This document shows positions 33,427 to 44,267 of a stretch of 64,000 nt of DNA, one piece after another; positions within the stretch are counted from its first letter, which is position 1, and the number at the start of each line of letters is the position of its first letter. This DNA comes from Nothophaeocryptopus gaeumannii (taxonomy: Eukaryota; Ascomycota; Dothideomycetes; Mycosphaerellales; Mycosphaerellaceae). The position numbers and the translations under genes were made by a program. Below the pieces are notes generated by a model that saw only the letters and a list, made by a program, of their open reading frames with translations, had not been told where the DNA came from and ran no database searches. The stretch is taken from contig JASISA010000019.1 of NCBI GenBank assembly GCA_031771865.1, forward strand, positions 434,001-498,000, written 5' to 3'.

Positions 33427-35441
33427 CTACAATTTCGCTGATGAGGTCTGGCTGGTAGGCACGACCTGCGTCCCAGGCTCACCATACTTGCCGCTTAACT
33501 TTTCCATCACCTCCATCGGCACCTCCTTCTGCGGCTGAGCAAGGAACCCAGCCGTCACATTCGCACCCTCCACTCCGTCTGGATCCAAGCAGAACCCATT
33601 CCCGAGATATGAGAAGATATCCTCCTCGTCCTCATACACAATATCATAGTCCTCGAACCTCGGAGTCTCCAGCGCCTGGATATGATGGTTTCGATTCCCT
33701 GGCCACAGAGCGGGTCTGCCATCCTTGGTCTTATACCACGCCGCGCAAGGACCTGAGACCACCAGACGCTGCGTGAATGTGTTCGCATGGCGGACGAAAT
33801 GCTCCACGGCTCTTGTCTTTGGCCGGATATATTTGATGTTATCCCGCTGCATCTTATCGATGACTTTGACGACGTACTTCAGTGTCGTCTCGCAGGTTGG
33901 GAAGAAGGACCCATATAGCCAGCCGTAGGCTGCGGCCGGATTGAAGTAATTCGGGGCTGCTTCGAAACCAACGCCCATGTATGATGGCGGATTGGTGTGG
34001 TGTTTCCAATGCTCTCGCAAGTCTTGGCCGTTAACCGTCTTTAGGTACTGGGGAATATTGGACTGGTCGTATCCCGTGGCTGCAATGACAACATCTATCT
34101 CATGCTCGACACCTTGAGCATCCAACAGTCCCTTCTCGGTGAAACACTCAGGCGGCGAGGAGAAAACGTGTGTCTTTGAACTTGCCAGAGCCTCCAGATA
34201 CCCATAGCCCATCGTCGGCCGCCGACACAGGGCGTCAAAGTCGTCCGGCTCGATCTGTTCGTACAGACCTGGCTTCGGTGCGAGCTTGGCCTTCATGACG
34301 TTCTTGATACCTTTACTAGCTTGCTGAGACATGTCACTTCCATTGATGTAAGTCTGCCACCGATGGTAAGACTCCGTGTCGACGGTCTTGGCGTACTTGA
34401 GATGCACATCGGGATCCGACATCAAACGCTTTTGCTCTTCGGTGTCTGGGAAATGTCAGAAAACGCACCTTCAAAGCACAAGAGCAACTCACATCGGAAG
34501 CTATGTCCATCTGGCGCACTCAGCTGATTCATCGGCGGTGGTATAACGTATGTCTTGTTCCTAAACCAGGTATAGAGCTTTGCTACTGTGTCGTGGATCG
34601 TCGGCACGATCTGGACTCCACTTGCTACACTCTGTCAGCTCAAAAAGATACGACAAAACCTAAGCACACTTACCGCCATAACCTACGACCGCCACTCGCT
34701 TGTCCTTGAGATCAAGATCCTCAGGCCACTTTGCAGGGTGCACAACCTTTCCCTTGAAAGCGCCGATGCCATCTAATGTCACCTGCGGATTACTGCGAAC
34801 AGTCAGTATGATAGCCATGCTTCGATGCACTTCGACAGCCCAACCTACTTAACAGGGCCATTCACCTCCAACAACAAATTCACCTTATCCTCAACCACCT
34901 CCCCCTTTTCCAAATCCTCTACCACCAATCTCCACGTTCCCTCCTCATCCCTCCAATGCGCCTCTTTGATCTCATGCCGAAACTTCATATACCGATAAAA
35001 CCCTTCCTCCCTCGCCACCCGCTGCAAATACTCTAGAGTCTCCTTCTGAGCGGGATAATATTCCGACCATACATTCGGTTTCCAAGAGAACTGATACTGT
35101 ACCCCCGGGGAATCGCACCTGCAGCCTGGGTAGCGGGATGTGAGCCAGACGCCGCCGACGTCGGGGTTCTTCTCGTATACCACGACGTCGATACTGTCCG
35201 AGGGGATCCTTTCCTCAAGCCAATGGAGGAATTGGAGGCAGGCGATTCCGGCTCCGAGGACGCCTATACGGATTTTGCGTCGTTCGCCCAGGAAACGTTC
35301 TTGGATTTCAATGGGATGTGGGTTGGAGGGATTGACGTAGAGGAACTTCGGTATATACTTCTTAGCTGCTTCGTTCGCGGGTGGGGTTTTGGGCTCGTAG
35401 GCGATTCTTTGGAGCATTCTGACGGTGTTTTGAGAGGCCAT
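33427..35441 (-). CDS. Baeyer-Villiger-type FAD monooxygenase
   Basis: Four exons (34849..35441, 34674..34792, 34493..34624, 33427..34445) give 620 residues. The first Rossmann motif is GVLGAGIACL (a cysteine where the family often has Ser or Ala) followed by VVVYEKNPDVGGVW. The BVMO fingerprint FKGKVVHPAKWP fits FxGxxxHxxxWP. The second, NADPH-binding motif is VVGYGASGVQIVP, completed by the acceptor TAG before CAAGTGG. The conserved VVIAATGYD segment is near residue 400. The C-terminal half is long, as in fungal steroid/cyclic-ketone monooxygenase-like proteins. Such enzymes insert oxygen into ketones with NADPH and O2; the substrate cannot be deduced. The start is the first ATG (MASQNTV); the longer frame upstream lacks an ATG. 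Confidence 0.9.
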
Positions 35442-36122
35442 TGTCACTGGTCTGTTTGCAGTCACTCAACTTCGTTGTTGAGAAAGTTGAGTTGGAGTGT
35501 TTCTTGATGATATAGCCAGCCCTCGCTGACGATATTGCTGTATGGCTCCTATCCTGAACACAGCGCGGCTTTGCTAACTCGGAGAGAATCTTGCTTTGCA
35601 GCGGAACAAGGTATGAAATTCTGCTATGCTGCTTCCAGCTCAAGGAAGAGCTGGAGAATATTAAATTAAGCAAGCTGACTTGCCTCGACGCTCGAGCGAC
35701 GTTTACTACAGTAGGAATGTGTGTGACGCTCGAAGGTCATCTTGGAGCTTTGTCAGATCAGACGAAGGCTGAAACTTTATCTACTCTTGGGTGTGGTGGG
35801 ACTGGACCCTTCGGCACTACCAACTGATGGTGGTATGCAAAACCGCATCCTACGCTTGTCGTAGAGGTAGGTATCGACTGCTGTGATGACCAATTTCTCT
35901 GGTGGGACTGCGGTCGGATAGTTCTAGATACACGTAAGCTTATTCATCTGTTACAGTAAGAGCTCGGCGTATATATTACTCAAAAGGGTTCAAGAACTTT
36001 TGGGATTTAGGTCTTACATCTCGATAGTCTTGCATGCTTCATACGGAACAGAAGTATTTGTCTACAGCTTCGAAGTAGAACTATGGAGCGACTCACCCCC
36101 CATGTTTTTCCTCTATACTCCC
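35442..36122. other. Intergenic, promoter of the monooxygenase gene
   Basis: No gene seen. It is the upstream flank of the monooxygenase gene and the 3' flank of the small membrane protein gene. Confidence 0.5.
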
Positions 36123-36687
36123 TCACAACCACCCTGCCCTCGCCATGACCCCCAACATCGTCCCAAACATCCACCCACCAAGATGCGCAGCGGGCGCATT
36201 GCCATTCTCAAGTTTCCTTAGTCCCCGCCCCTCCCTAACCACAAGGTAAACCACCAGCAACGCAACGATACCTCTTGCCCAAGTACCGCGAGGGAGAACA
36301 CCCGCCAAGTAGCCTTCATACCCGCATAAAACTTCACTAAACCTGAACCCAGCACAACTTGCTCCCCTCCATATATTAACCGCGAGCGCCGCCATCATAG
36401 CAAATGCAGCGGACCCAATCGAGAGCAACATGAACATTGCCATTGTCACATCGGTGCGGCTGTTTGGATAGTAAGCGACGGTAGCCGCGACATGCAGAGT
36501 AACGAAGAGATTGCGCTGTTATTTACCAGCCGCCGAAAATGATCAATTCGACGGTAACTATGAGGGCGAGGACGTTGAAGATTTGACTTCGCTGATCTTT
36601 AACCACATGGCGGTCTTGGAGGATAGTTGGGATGATGCCACAATGATCCATGGGGCTGAACAGCATGTATTGACAACAGGTCAGCAT
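36123..36687 (-). CDS. Small multi-span membrane protein, unknown
   Basis: Two exons (36527..36687 and 36123..36459) joined by a GTAAAT...CAAACAG intron give about 165 residues. Three to four hydrophobic segments are visible: NVLALIVTVELIIFGG, MAMFMLLSIGSAAFAMMAAL, GIVALLVVYLVV and GGWMFGTMLGVMA. The first hydrophobic segment and the second are brought into one frame only by the splice, which supports the model. The frame is also open upstream of the chosen ATG (with residues such as HPTAFNPPF and NHAKPPWPC), so the true start may be further 5' behind another intron; 36666 is the other candidate ATG. I do not recognise a family; it may be restricted to this lineage. Confidence 0.6.
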
Positions 36688-36839
36688 GTCGGTAGTGATG
36701 TAGTGACACGGCCATGGAGGTTTGGCGTGGTTCGAATAGTCAGCGGGTGTGAAGGGCGGGTTGAATGCTGTTGGGTGGTCTTGAGGATAGAAATCTGAAT
36801 TTCTCGTCCTCTGTTCTCATCTAGCTTTCTAAACTTCCA

Positions 36840-37490
36840 TCACCATACCCACCACCTCAGCTGCGGCATACATATCTCTCCATTGACCCTGACCAAGCCT
36901 TTCCTTGGACAGACACTCCGACTACTCTCGACACTTTCTCTTGTCTTGCTCAGCTCACAATACGCAGGTTGAGTGACAAGAGTGAATTTGCCCGCCTTGC
37001 TCCGCTCGCTACACATGCTTTTGACTTGATCAATACCCAATTTTCTCCACAATTTCGTCGTGCCAGTACGATCCACGACCTTGCCAGCACTCGAGTCTTC
37101 GTACATTTCGACTTCATCCTTTTGCGTTCCAGGTGCTGATTGATCTGACCGCTGTTCTTCGGAGACGTCGACCCATTCTTCCCACGTGAGGACATCATTG
37201 AACCAGACACCCGTGCATTCGGCTTTGATCTGCCGATTCGTCGCGAAGAAGGCTGGTTCCTTGAACATTGTCGAGTGTCGGCACCGTTGCCTCCGTTCTT
37301 GCAGCTCGCCATACATTGCAAAGAGAAGTATCTTGTTGCGCAGCTCGCCGGGCAGACGAAACAACAAGGACTGTGCGTTCTGTAGAGCAATGATTCGTTG
37401 TCGCACAGTATCGAGTTGTCTTTTCATGGTCTCCAAATCTGCGTAGCATAAGCTGTCCAGCATCTCGACGTCAGTGCTCGAGTAAGTCAT
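36840..37490 (-). CDS. Hypothetical protein with F-box-like motif
   Basis: An uninterrupted frame of 216 codons. After an N-terminal helix (LETMKRQLDTVRQRIIAL) comes LLFRLPGELRNKILLFAMYG, close to the LPxELRNxIYxYA motif found in very many short Dothideomycete proteins, usually filed as F-box-like. Next is PAFFATNRQIKAECTGVWF, which resembles the LLLTCRQIRxEA segment that follows in those proteins. The rest is charged. If it is an F-box protein it would recruit Skp1, but the helix set after the motif is short and no substrate-binding repeat is present. Its stop lies about 150 bases upstream of the small membrane protein start, on the same strand. Confidence 0.6.
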   Translation of the reverse strand: MTYSSTDVEMLDSLCYADLETMKRQLDTVRQRIIALQNAQSLLFRLPGELRNKILLFAMYGELQERRQRCRHSTMFKEPAFFATNRQIKAECTGVWFNDVLTWEEWVDVSEEQRSDQSAPGTQKDEVEMYEDSSAGKVVDRTGTTKLWRKLGIDQVKSMCSERSKAGKFTLVTQPAYCELSKTRESVESSRSVCPRKGLVRVNGEICMPQLRWWVW

Positions 37491-38051
37491 AGTCGTTGAT
37501 CGATAAGTCCCGTGAGGGTACCTGAAATAAGCTGCGCTGAGAAGTCCGATTCAACCAGAATAGCTCCAAAACGGTCGACGTGTAGTATTCCAACGATATC
37601 ATCAAGGTGTCGGGGAGTCCGGCTCAAGGAAGCGCGACCATCAATGTGGAGCGGGTATCGCCGAAGATGAGGCGTTTGGGCGGCTTTGATCACAAGCTTT
37701 GGGGTTGGTGGGGAAGCTGAGGGGAATGCGTCGAACAATCAATCGGTGCTGGGTACGGCAACAATCAATTTATGAGCTCGTGTGTTGATATCGTGAGACC
37801 CATTGAAATCCTATATGAGAATCCACTTTCATCTTATCCGCAACAGACAGCGGGCTTTGTCGAAAGCTTTGCCTTTTCCGGAAACTCGGCCTCAGCCGAG
37901 CGACATCAGCTGAGTCGCGAATCCTTCTGGAGTGGGCCGCTCGGGCGGTACTAGATATAGCCGCGTGTACTAGAATCCGTGCATCTTCGTTCGGCCGACA
38001 TGATCCGGTCAGCTAACAATCTTCCAATAAGAACGACGACTTTGAACATCA
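37491..38051. other. Intergenic region
   Basis: Upstream flank of the F-box-like ORF and downstream flank of the RVxF-motif protein. No gene seen. Confidence 0.5.
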
Positions 38052-39332
38052 CTAAACAGCGACTGCTCGTGACAAAGCCGGTAAAGAGTTGGACACTGGG
38101 GTTGTTGGAAGACCACGCTGCGTGCGTATGTGATCAACATAAGTGGCTGGCCAGGGCACTGGCTGTCTCCCTGAAGGATCCAGGGGTGTAACTGACAGAT
38201 TCATCGGCAGTGAGAACAAAGGCGAGATTGGGCGTATGCTCGGAGTATTCGGAGCCTGTGCACGAATGCTCTCTTCAAGGCGATGCTCTTCTGATCTAAG
38301 ATTCTGGACGTAGTTGGAAAAGCGCGCCCCGCCTCGACCAGAGGGCTCAAATGGAACGAAATAAGTTGCAGGCTTGATTAAGAATGGTTTTTGTTGCAAA
38401 GGCAACGCGTTTGCCCCATGCAATACCGTTTGCGACTCTGGAGCGTCGACCCTCGTCGATAGAGCTCGCTCTAGAGGTTTGCTCGCTCGATACTTCGACA
38501 GCCAACGCCTGGAAAGAGAACTTCGTCTCCGACGCTGAGGCAGACGTTGACGCCTTCGCAAATGCGTTGCCCTCTGATGGACATTGTTTGTGCAAGCTGG
38601 ATTGCGCAATGACATCTCGAACGAAGCTAGGATGGTCTCCAGATTTCCCGACCATTCCAGCGAGGGACTAAGCACAGGTGAATCGTCAGAGCACCAGCTC
38701 ATCTTACTCCCAATAAGCCATAGAGCGGGAGTGTCTGGTCTCTGAGCTTGTCCATAAGAAGAGTACAACTCGTTGTCGAGGCGGAGATGCAGATCTGGTG
38801 GACATGGTCTTTGCTCGGTTGCCTGAGGCGGAAGCCGAGGAGGGATCAGCTTGTACGTTGCCAAGTCTTTGCTAAAGTGAACGCGTTTTGGAGTCTTTGG
38901 CTTGTTTTCGTTGGTATCTTCGCGTGGCTTGGCCAGAGATGACTTCCGTGGACGCGTGATGGTCAATTCTGAGGTTGCCCTTTCAAGCTGATGTATCGTC
39001 TTCATTGTATGAGGCGGTTGCATTGATCGGTGGTGTTGTTCGTCTGTAAGACTCCGTTGATCTGGCATGGAGATTGGATCCAAGAGGTCCACGTCCGCTG
39101 CCGGCATCTTCTCGTATGTTGCTAGTTCAAATAACGATGGATCTGCTATCATGTTCGCATTGGAGGATCCAAACAACGCGAAGAAATATGACTGATTGAT
39201 CAGTAAGGTCAAAGTTTTTGTGCAAAGCTGGTAGGCAAGGATCGGAAAAGCTACCCTGTTATTCGGAGCTCGTGACGCGAACGATTTGCATGGTAGCAGA
39301 ATGGTTTTGCGGAGGTTATACAACGTTCCCAT
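38052..39332 (-). CDS. Hypothetical protein with RVxF-like motif
   Basis: One open frame of 426 codons from the ATG at 39332. A possible 63-nt intron near 39190-39255 (donor after CCGAATAACAGG, CTGATC then CAATCAG end) is in frame, so the exact N-terminus is uncertain; a later start at the Met of MIADPSLFEL is possible. The body is Pro/Arg/Ser-rich and looks mostly disordered. The most protein-like block is TPKRVHFSKDLATYKLIPPRLPP, given here only by its core KRVHF, which fits the RVxF docking motif for protein phosphatase 1. A second ordered-looking block is KPATYFVPFEP with RFSNYVQNL near the C-terminus. No known domain is recognised. Confidence 0.6.
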   Translation of the reverse strand: MGTLYNLRKTILLPCKSFASRAPNNRVAFPILAYQLCTKTLTLLINQSYFFALFGSSNANMIADPSLFELATYEKMPAADVDLLDPISMPDQRSLTDEQHHRSMQPPHTMKTIHQLERATSELTITRPRKSSLAKPREDTNENKPKTPKRVHFSKDLATYKLIPPRLPPQATEQRPCPPDLHLRLDNELYSSYGQAQRPDTPALWLIGSKMSWCSDDSPVLSPSLEWSGNLETILASFEMSLRNPACTNNVHQRATHLRRRQRLPQRRRRSSLSRRWLSKYRASKPLERALSTRVDAPESQTVLHGANALPLQQKPFLIKPATYFVPFEPSGRGGARFSNYVQNLRSEEHRLEESIRAQAPNTPSIRPISPLFSLPMNLSVTPLDPSGRQPVPWPATYVDHIRTQRGLPTTPVSNSLPALSRAVAV

Positions 39333-40398
39333 GGGCACCTGTAGGCTAGACTTAGTACGGAGGAAGAAACAATCTCAGCAACCCACGTGTCGCCAGCCGA
39401 TGACGCCTGCGCCATTGCAGGGCTCTAGTGGGTTTCGGGAGAAAGGCCACGAGACATGCAGCAGTCAGGCGATTCGCAAGGCCTGCAAAGACGTCAGCAA
39501 CATTCAAAAAGACCTTCGTGGCGCCGGAACATTTCGAAAGACATCTAGTCGCATGTCGGTACGTGGAGTCCAGGCCTCGGTCGTCCGATGCCGGCTTGAA
39601 AAGACTAAACCAGATGTGAACGAGCTTGTGAAAGGCTCAGACCTGGTATAAGACTGCTCTCACAGAACACTCATCAATGGCTGAGATACCGACTGCTATG
39701 GATCAGGAGCCGACGTCGCGCGTGGCAAGGTTTGTCGTTCTGAAGTGCGCTGCGTGTAAGTGAGGACCTGGGCCGGGTGAATTCGCCGCTGTGATCTCGC
39801 CCCATTGCCGGAGCCGGTGAGCTTGTCAACATGACTCTAAATGCCGATGGCTGAAGGAGGTGATGTTCAGCTGGTGGTGACCATGGTATTTGGTGAGGAG
39901 AAGGAGAGAGGAGGAGGAGGGGGAGGAGTGCATGAAAGACAACTCAACCTGGCCCCACGGAACGCTTGTGGATTGCTGAAGGCGCTGAGGATTCCGTCGG
40001 GGCATTCTACCCGCTCTCAACCTATCGCTGTGTAGCGTACAGTGAGTTGCGCGTCGCGAGCGCACTAGGTGGTGATGAAATGAAGATGCTTATAATGTCG
40101 ACGAGGAGAAGGAGAAGATGCAAAGGCAAGACTCAGGGATCTTGGCGTGGACCTCGAGCGCGGGAGTGGCCGGCCGTCTTCCGCATAGGTGTCATGTTCG
40201 TTCGCGCTTCCCAGTTTTACCATGAGGTTTCCTCTCACATGTGAGGACAGCTGTCATATGATTGTCGCTCCTTCCTCATTCTCTTCTCTCATGAATTTCC
40301 AGTAACTGGGCCCTTCAAGCGAACTCCCGTACGTTCTTACGCCCTCGACAACTCGAGAACGCTCGACTCGACAATAGCGATCTTGGCTGCCGCCCACC
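39333..40398. other. Divergent intergenic region upstream of sec63
   Basis: No gene seen. A purine-rich GGAGGA tract at about 39898-39927 is the only low-complexity element. The sec63 promoter should lie near its right end. Confidence 0.5.
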
Positions 40399-42510
40399 AT
40401 GTCGAACGAATACAATTACGATGCCGACGCGCAGTTTTTCCCCTTCTTCGTCCTCACAATATCCTCCTTAATCACGCTACCGCTCACATACTCCCTCCTT
40501 CGATCGCCGACCGACACGTCTCTTCTTGGGAAAGCCGGCCATATCGACTCCGGGTGGAAGCCCGACAATGCAGATATCATCGCTGTACAGAGAGCGAAGC
40601 AGAAGCGGAAAGAGCTGCGCCTTAAGCGGATGCTCACGGCAATCACAGGATGGGCGCTCATGGCATACATGGTCTATCTTATGGCCGTGACTGCGCGCAC
40701 ACAGCCGAAGATATGGAACCCATACGACATTCTCGACGTATCCATCTCCGCCACCGAAAAGGCCATCAACTCGCGGTATCGCAGGCTTTCAATTACCATG
40801 CACCCTGACAAGCGAAAGCCTAATCCTGCCCTGAACGAGACCAACGAGAGCATCAACGATGACTGGGTAGAGATCACAAAGGCCTACAAAGCCTTGACAG
40901 ACGAAGAGGTCCGCAACAACTATCAACAGTATGGAAATCCAGACGGCAAGCAGAGCACAAGTTTTGGCATTGCGCTGCCACAGTTCCTCGTTGCCGAGGG
41001 GAGTGGTAAGTACGTTCTGGCCTTCTATGGACTGCTGCTCGGTATCGGCCTGCCCTGGCTGGTCGGCAAGTGGTGGTACGGCATGCAGAAGATGACACGT
41101 GAGCGTGTCCTGGTCACTAGTGCTGGCAAGATGTTCAGAGAGTTCAAGGATCGCATGGACGGTGGAGACATCGCAGGTGCGGTGAGCTCCGCAGATGAGT
41201 TCAAGTCGGTCCTTCACGGTGCCAAAGCAGACACTGGCCTTGGAAAGGTCGAAAGCAAGCTGGCGTCTTCAGACGATAGCGAGTCCGTCATGCAGCCCAA
41301 GGACAAGGCCAAACTGAAGGAAATTGAAGACCCAACTCGGCGCAAGACCCTCGCTCTTGAATGGGCCTATCTCACTCGGCTCGACCTCGAGGATAGGACC
41401 CTGGAGGCAGAGAAATTTGAAATCGCTCCCACCGCTGAGCAGATGAACCAGGCATTCCTGTCGACCTGTCTTGCGTACGGCTTCACTCAACCAGTACTTG
41501 AATCCTACAAGTTCAGCCAGAGTTTGATTCAGGCTCTCCCACCAAACACCATGGGCCGCGCTCCTCTGCTGCAACTCCCGCACTTCACTCCGAAGATTGT
41601 GCGTGAGATCGAGACTGCTGCCAACCCCACTAAGGAGCACATGAGCATTCAGTCCTTTATGGCTCTGCCCGCCGAGCAGCGTCAGGCGCTTGCGCAAGCT
41701 GCTGGTTTGACCAACGACCGCCTCAAAATGGCCGAGAGCGTCGCTAAGAAGCTGCCATACCTGCAGGTGGAGAAGGCTTTCTTCAAAGTGGCTGGCGAGA
41801 AGTACATCATCCCGTCCTCTCTCGTGCAATTGGTCATCAAGGCACGGTTCATCCCACCAGGAACTCCAGCGTCTGAAATTCCGCCTGTTAAGGAGATTGA
41901 CCTCTTGGATGTCGACCCAGCAGAAGGCGATATTCAAGCTCAGAAAAAGGAGCCTGAATCCCATACGGTACCGCTAGCACATGCACCATATTTTGCAACC
42001 GATCGAGCACCGAAGTGGCACGTGTTTCTGGCAGACAACCGACAGGGCAAGATCGCGGTCCCTCCCTTCACTTTCATGACCTTCGACAAACAGCCCTTCG
42101 ACTCTGACGGCAAGCCGACCTTCGAGGTCGTCACATTGAAGATGCAGTTCGGAGCGCCTCCACATGCGGGCGAGTACAAATTTACGATGCACCTCGTCTG
42201 TGACAGCTACGTAGGCTTTGACCACAAGCAAGAGACCGTTATGAATGTCGACGAGGCTAGTAAGGCACAGGAAGTCGATGATGATGACGATATTTCGGAG
42301 CCTGAGGAGGATTCTATCGCTGGGCAGATGGCCGCTCTCAAAGGACAAACGCCCTCTGAAAACAAGCCCAGGAGGAAGCCCAAGGTTGTTGACGAGGAGA
42401 GCGATTATGAGAGCGGCACAGACGAAGATATGGATTCCGAGAGCGAAACCGATACCGACACAGATAGCGAGGCCGAGGAGGATACGAAATCCAAGAAGGG
42501 CTGGTTCTAG
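40399..42510 (+). CDS. sec63: Sec63, ER translocon J-protein
   Basis: A single exon of 703 codons with a good ATG context. Two transmembrane helices (about 13-34 and 79-98) precede a lumenal J domain (about 107-175) with the HPD motif at 135-137. A third helix (about 205-228, YVLAFYGLLLGIGLPWLVG) returns the chain to the cytosol. The Sec63/Brl domain follows, and the C-terminus is a very acidic Ser/Asp/Glu tail ending KSKKGWF. Sec63 recruits the lumenal Hsp70 Kar2/BiP through the J domain and docks on Sec61 for post-translational import. Order, length and topology match fungal Sec63. The absence of introns is notable next to the intron-rich neighbours. Confidence 0.96.
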   Translation: MSNEYNYDADAQFFPFFVLTISSLITLPLTYSLLRSPTDTSLLGKAGHIDSGWKPDNADIIAVQRAKQKRKELRLKRMLTAITGWALMAYMVYLMAVTARTQPKIWNPYDILDVSISATEKAINSRYRRLSITMHPDKRKPNPALNETNESINDDWVEITKAYKALTDEEVRNNYQQYGNPDGKQSTSFGIALPQFLVAEGSGKYVLAFYGLLLGIGLPWLVGKWWYGMQKMTRERVLVTSAGKMFREFKDRMDGGDIAGAVSSADEFKSVLHGAKADTGLGKVESKLASSDDSESVMQPKDKAKLKEIEDPTRRKTLALEWAYLTRLDLEDRTLEAEKFEIAPTAEQMNQAFLSTCLAYGFTQPVLESYKFSQSLIQALPPNTMGRAPLLQLPHFTPKIVREIETAANPTKEHMSIQSFMALPAEQRQALAQAAGLTNDRLKMAESVAKKLPYLQVEKAFFKVAGEKYIIPSSLVQLVIKARFIPPGTPASEIPPVKEIDLLDVDPAEGDIQAQKKEPESHTVPLAHAPYFATDRAPKWHVFLADNRQGKIAVPPFTFMTFDKQPFDSDGKPTFEVVTLKMQFGAPPHAGEYKFTMHLVCDSYVGFDHKQETVMNVDEASKAQEVDDDDDISEPEEDSIAGQMAALKGQTPSENKPRRKPKVVDEESDYESGTDEDMDSESETDTDTDSEAEEDTKSKKGWF

Positions 42511-42665
42511 GTGTTTCTGCGTATCGACGACAGGAAACGGCGCTCGCGCGCACTCCCAGGGTCTCAAGCGGCATGAGTAGTATGAGAGCAAGTGCTTCTA
42601 GCGAGGTGTTCAGGCTGTAGGTTTAGCTGGTATTCGCATCATTTACATTGCATTGATTGCTTTTC

Positions 42666-43730
42666 TCACTTTATCTTATAAGTCGCCGCCAACCTTTGCA
42701 TCAAATGATCTCTCGCCGTCAATCCCTCCCTTCCGTTCCCTCTGCCGGACTTCCGTGCATGCTCCTCGACCATTCTGCTCGGGACGGCCTCTACCCTCGC
42801 GTCATCTAACGGATGACAGAAATACGCTATCGAATACCTATCGCCGTGTTCTTCCTTGGGGAAGACGACGCGGTGGACTGTGGATCTTAGGAGGCCAGCT
42901 GTCCAGTCTTCGAGGAGATCGCCTATGTTCACTAGGATTGGGAGGGAGCCAGCAGGTGAGGAGGAGGTGAGGGGATCGACGGGGACGGGAGACCACTCCC
43001 CCGAAGGAGTTTTTATTTCGAGACCGGGTTGCCCGGGCAGTTGGAAGAGACATGTTATACTGCCGTAGTCGCTATGTGCGCCGGCGCGGATGTCGACGGA
43101 GTCGTTTTGCAAGGTTGAGGCTGGGTAGTAGAGCAATCGAAAGATGGAGCCCAAACTTCCCTTGGTAGGATCATGTCGTGAAGTGAACCAATCCTCTTCA
43201 ATGTCCAACGCTATGGCGAACTGGGCGAGGATTCGTTGACATAGCTCATGACAAGCCTTCTCAAATGCAATGACGGTTTCGATATTATCGGTTATCGGTC
43301 GTGGGAGAGGTTGTTCGAAACTCCCACTCGCATCCGGAAGTCCCACATTCAACGCCCTGTCCAACTCGATTAGCATATTCCCTCATCACAAATAGATCCA
43401 AGCCTTCCCTACTTACTCCTTGACATCTGGCCGTTTCTGCCCACTCGGATCCAACTTCTCAACGCCTTGACTCAACCATCCATGATTCTTCCCAGCTTTA
43501 TCACTCGCAATACTCACTTTCTCCTTCCCTTCAACTGGCAATGCAAAGAATTCTTGAGAGATGCCGAATAGTTTTGAGATTAAATTCGATTCAATCCCAG
43601 CTTCATTATTCGCCACGAACACGAATCCGAAGTTGCAGGCGGCGTCGAGGAGTTGTTGCGGAGCGGATGGATTGGCGTGACTGATATCTATGACTGGAAT
43701 CTGGACTGCAGAGTCGGAGATAGAGCCCAT
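42666..43730 (-). CDS. 2-oxoglutarate/Fe(II)-dependent dioxygenase (isopenicillin-N-synthase-like fold)
   Basis: Two exons (43417..43730 and 42666..43356) give 334 residues. The N-terminal DIOX_N-type part begins IPVIDISHANPS and includes HGWLSQGVEKLDP. The oxygenase core has the iron ligands HSD in GAHSDYGSITCL and His in STVHRVVFP, and the 2-oxoglutarate anchor RYSIAYF. All three ligands are present, so an active enzyme is expected. Fungal members of this family act on many small molecules, including gibberellin-like and flavonoid-like substrates, so the substrate is open. The intron has a GTAAGT donor and a GCTAAT branch. The gene ends about 155 bases from the sec63 stop, tail to tail. Confidence 0.92.
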
Positions 43731-44267
43731 GGCGAGATTTTGGACGTTGATGTTGTCATAACATGAAGATTGGGATGTTTGTGAGGCTGAGGTGTCTTCC
43801 TGCTATATGCAGCTAGCTCGGCCCGGAGTTCGCCTGCGCACTGACAAAGGGCATATGGTAATCACTCTCGTGGTTATCCACACGCAGATGGGCAGGGTTT
43901 GCATTTGGACATCTCACTGCGAATTCAAGAACAAGATACGAGCAATGAGAGAAAAAGATGATGGGATGCCCTTGCCATTGTCTTCGCAATCTAGTAAAGC
44001 AACGCTGGCTGAGGAAGCTGCAGTAGAATCACAAGTGGGTATCTCTAAGAAGAGCAGTCATAGAAGCTACAAAAGTCCACCCAGCTTGAACATGCCATCC
44101 CTCCTGGTGCTGATTTGTATAACTCCATGCCCGCGAGAGCCGTGCCGTAAGAAGTCTTGAGAGAGTCGTAAATCGTAAGTTGAGCACATCACCGTCGGCG
44201 ACGCGCAAGGTCATTCAGGGTAGTAGTTGAAAAGAGGTCTCGAATGTATTGTATTCGAATGCATGGT
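43731..44267. other. Intergenic, promoter of the dioxygenase gene
   Basis: No gene seen between the dioxygenase start and the transcription factor stop. Confidence 0.5.
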
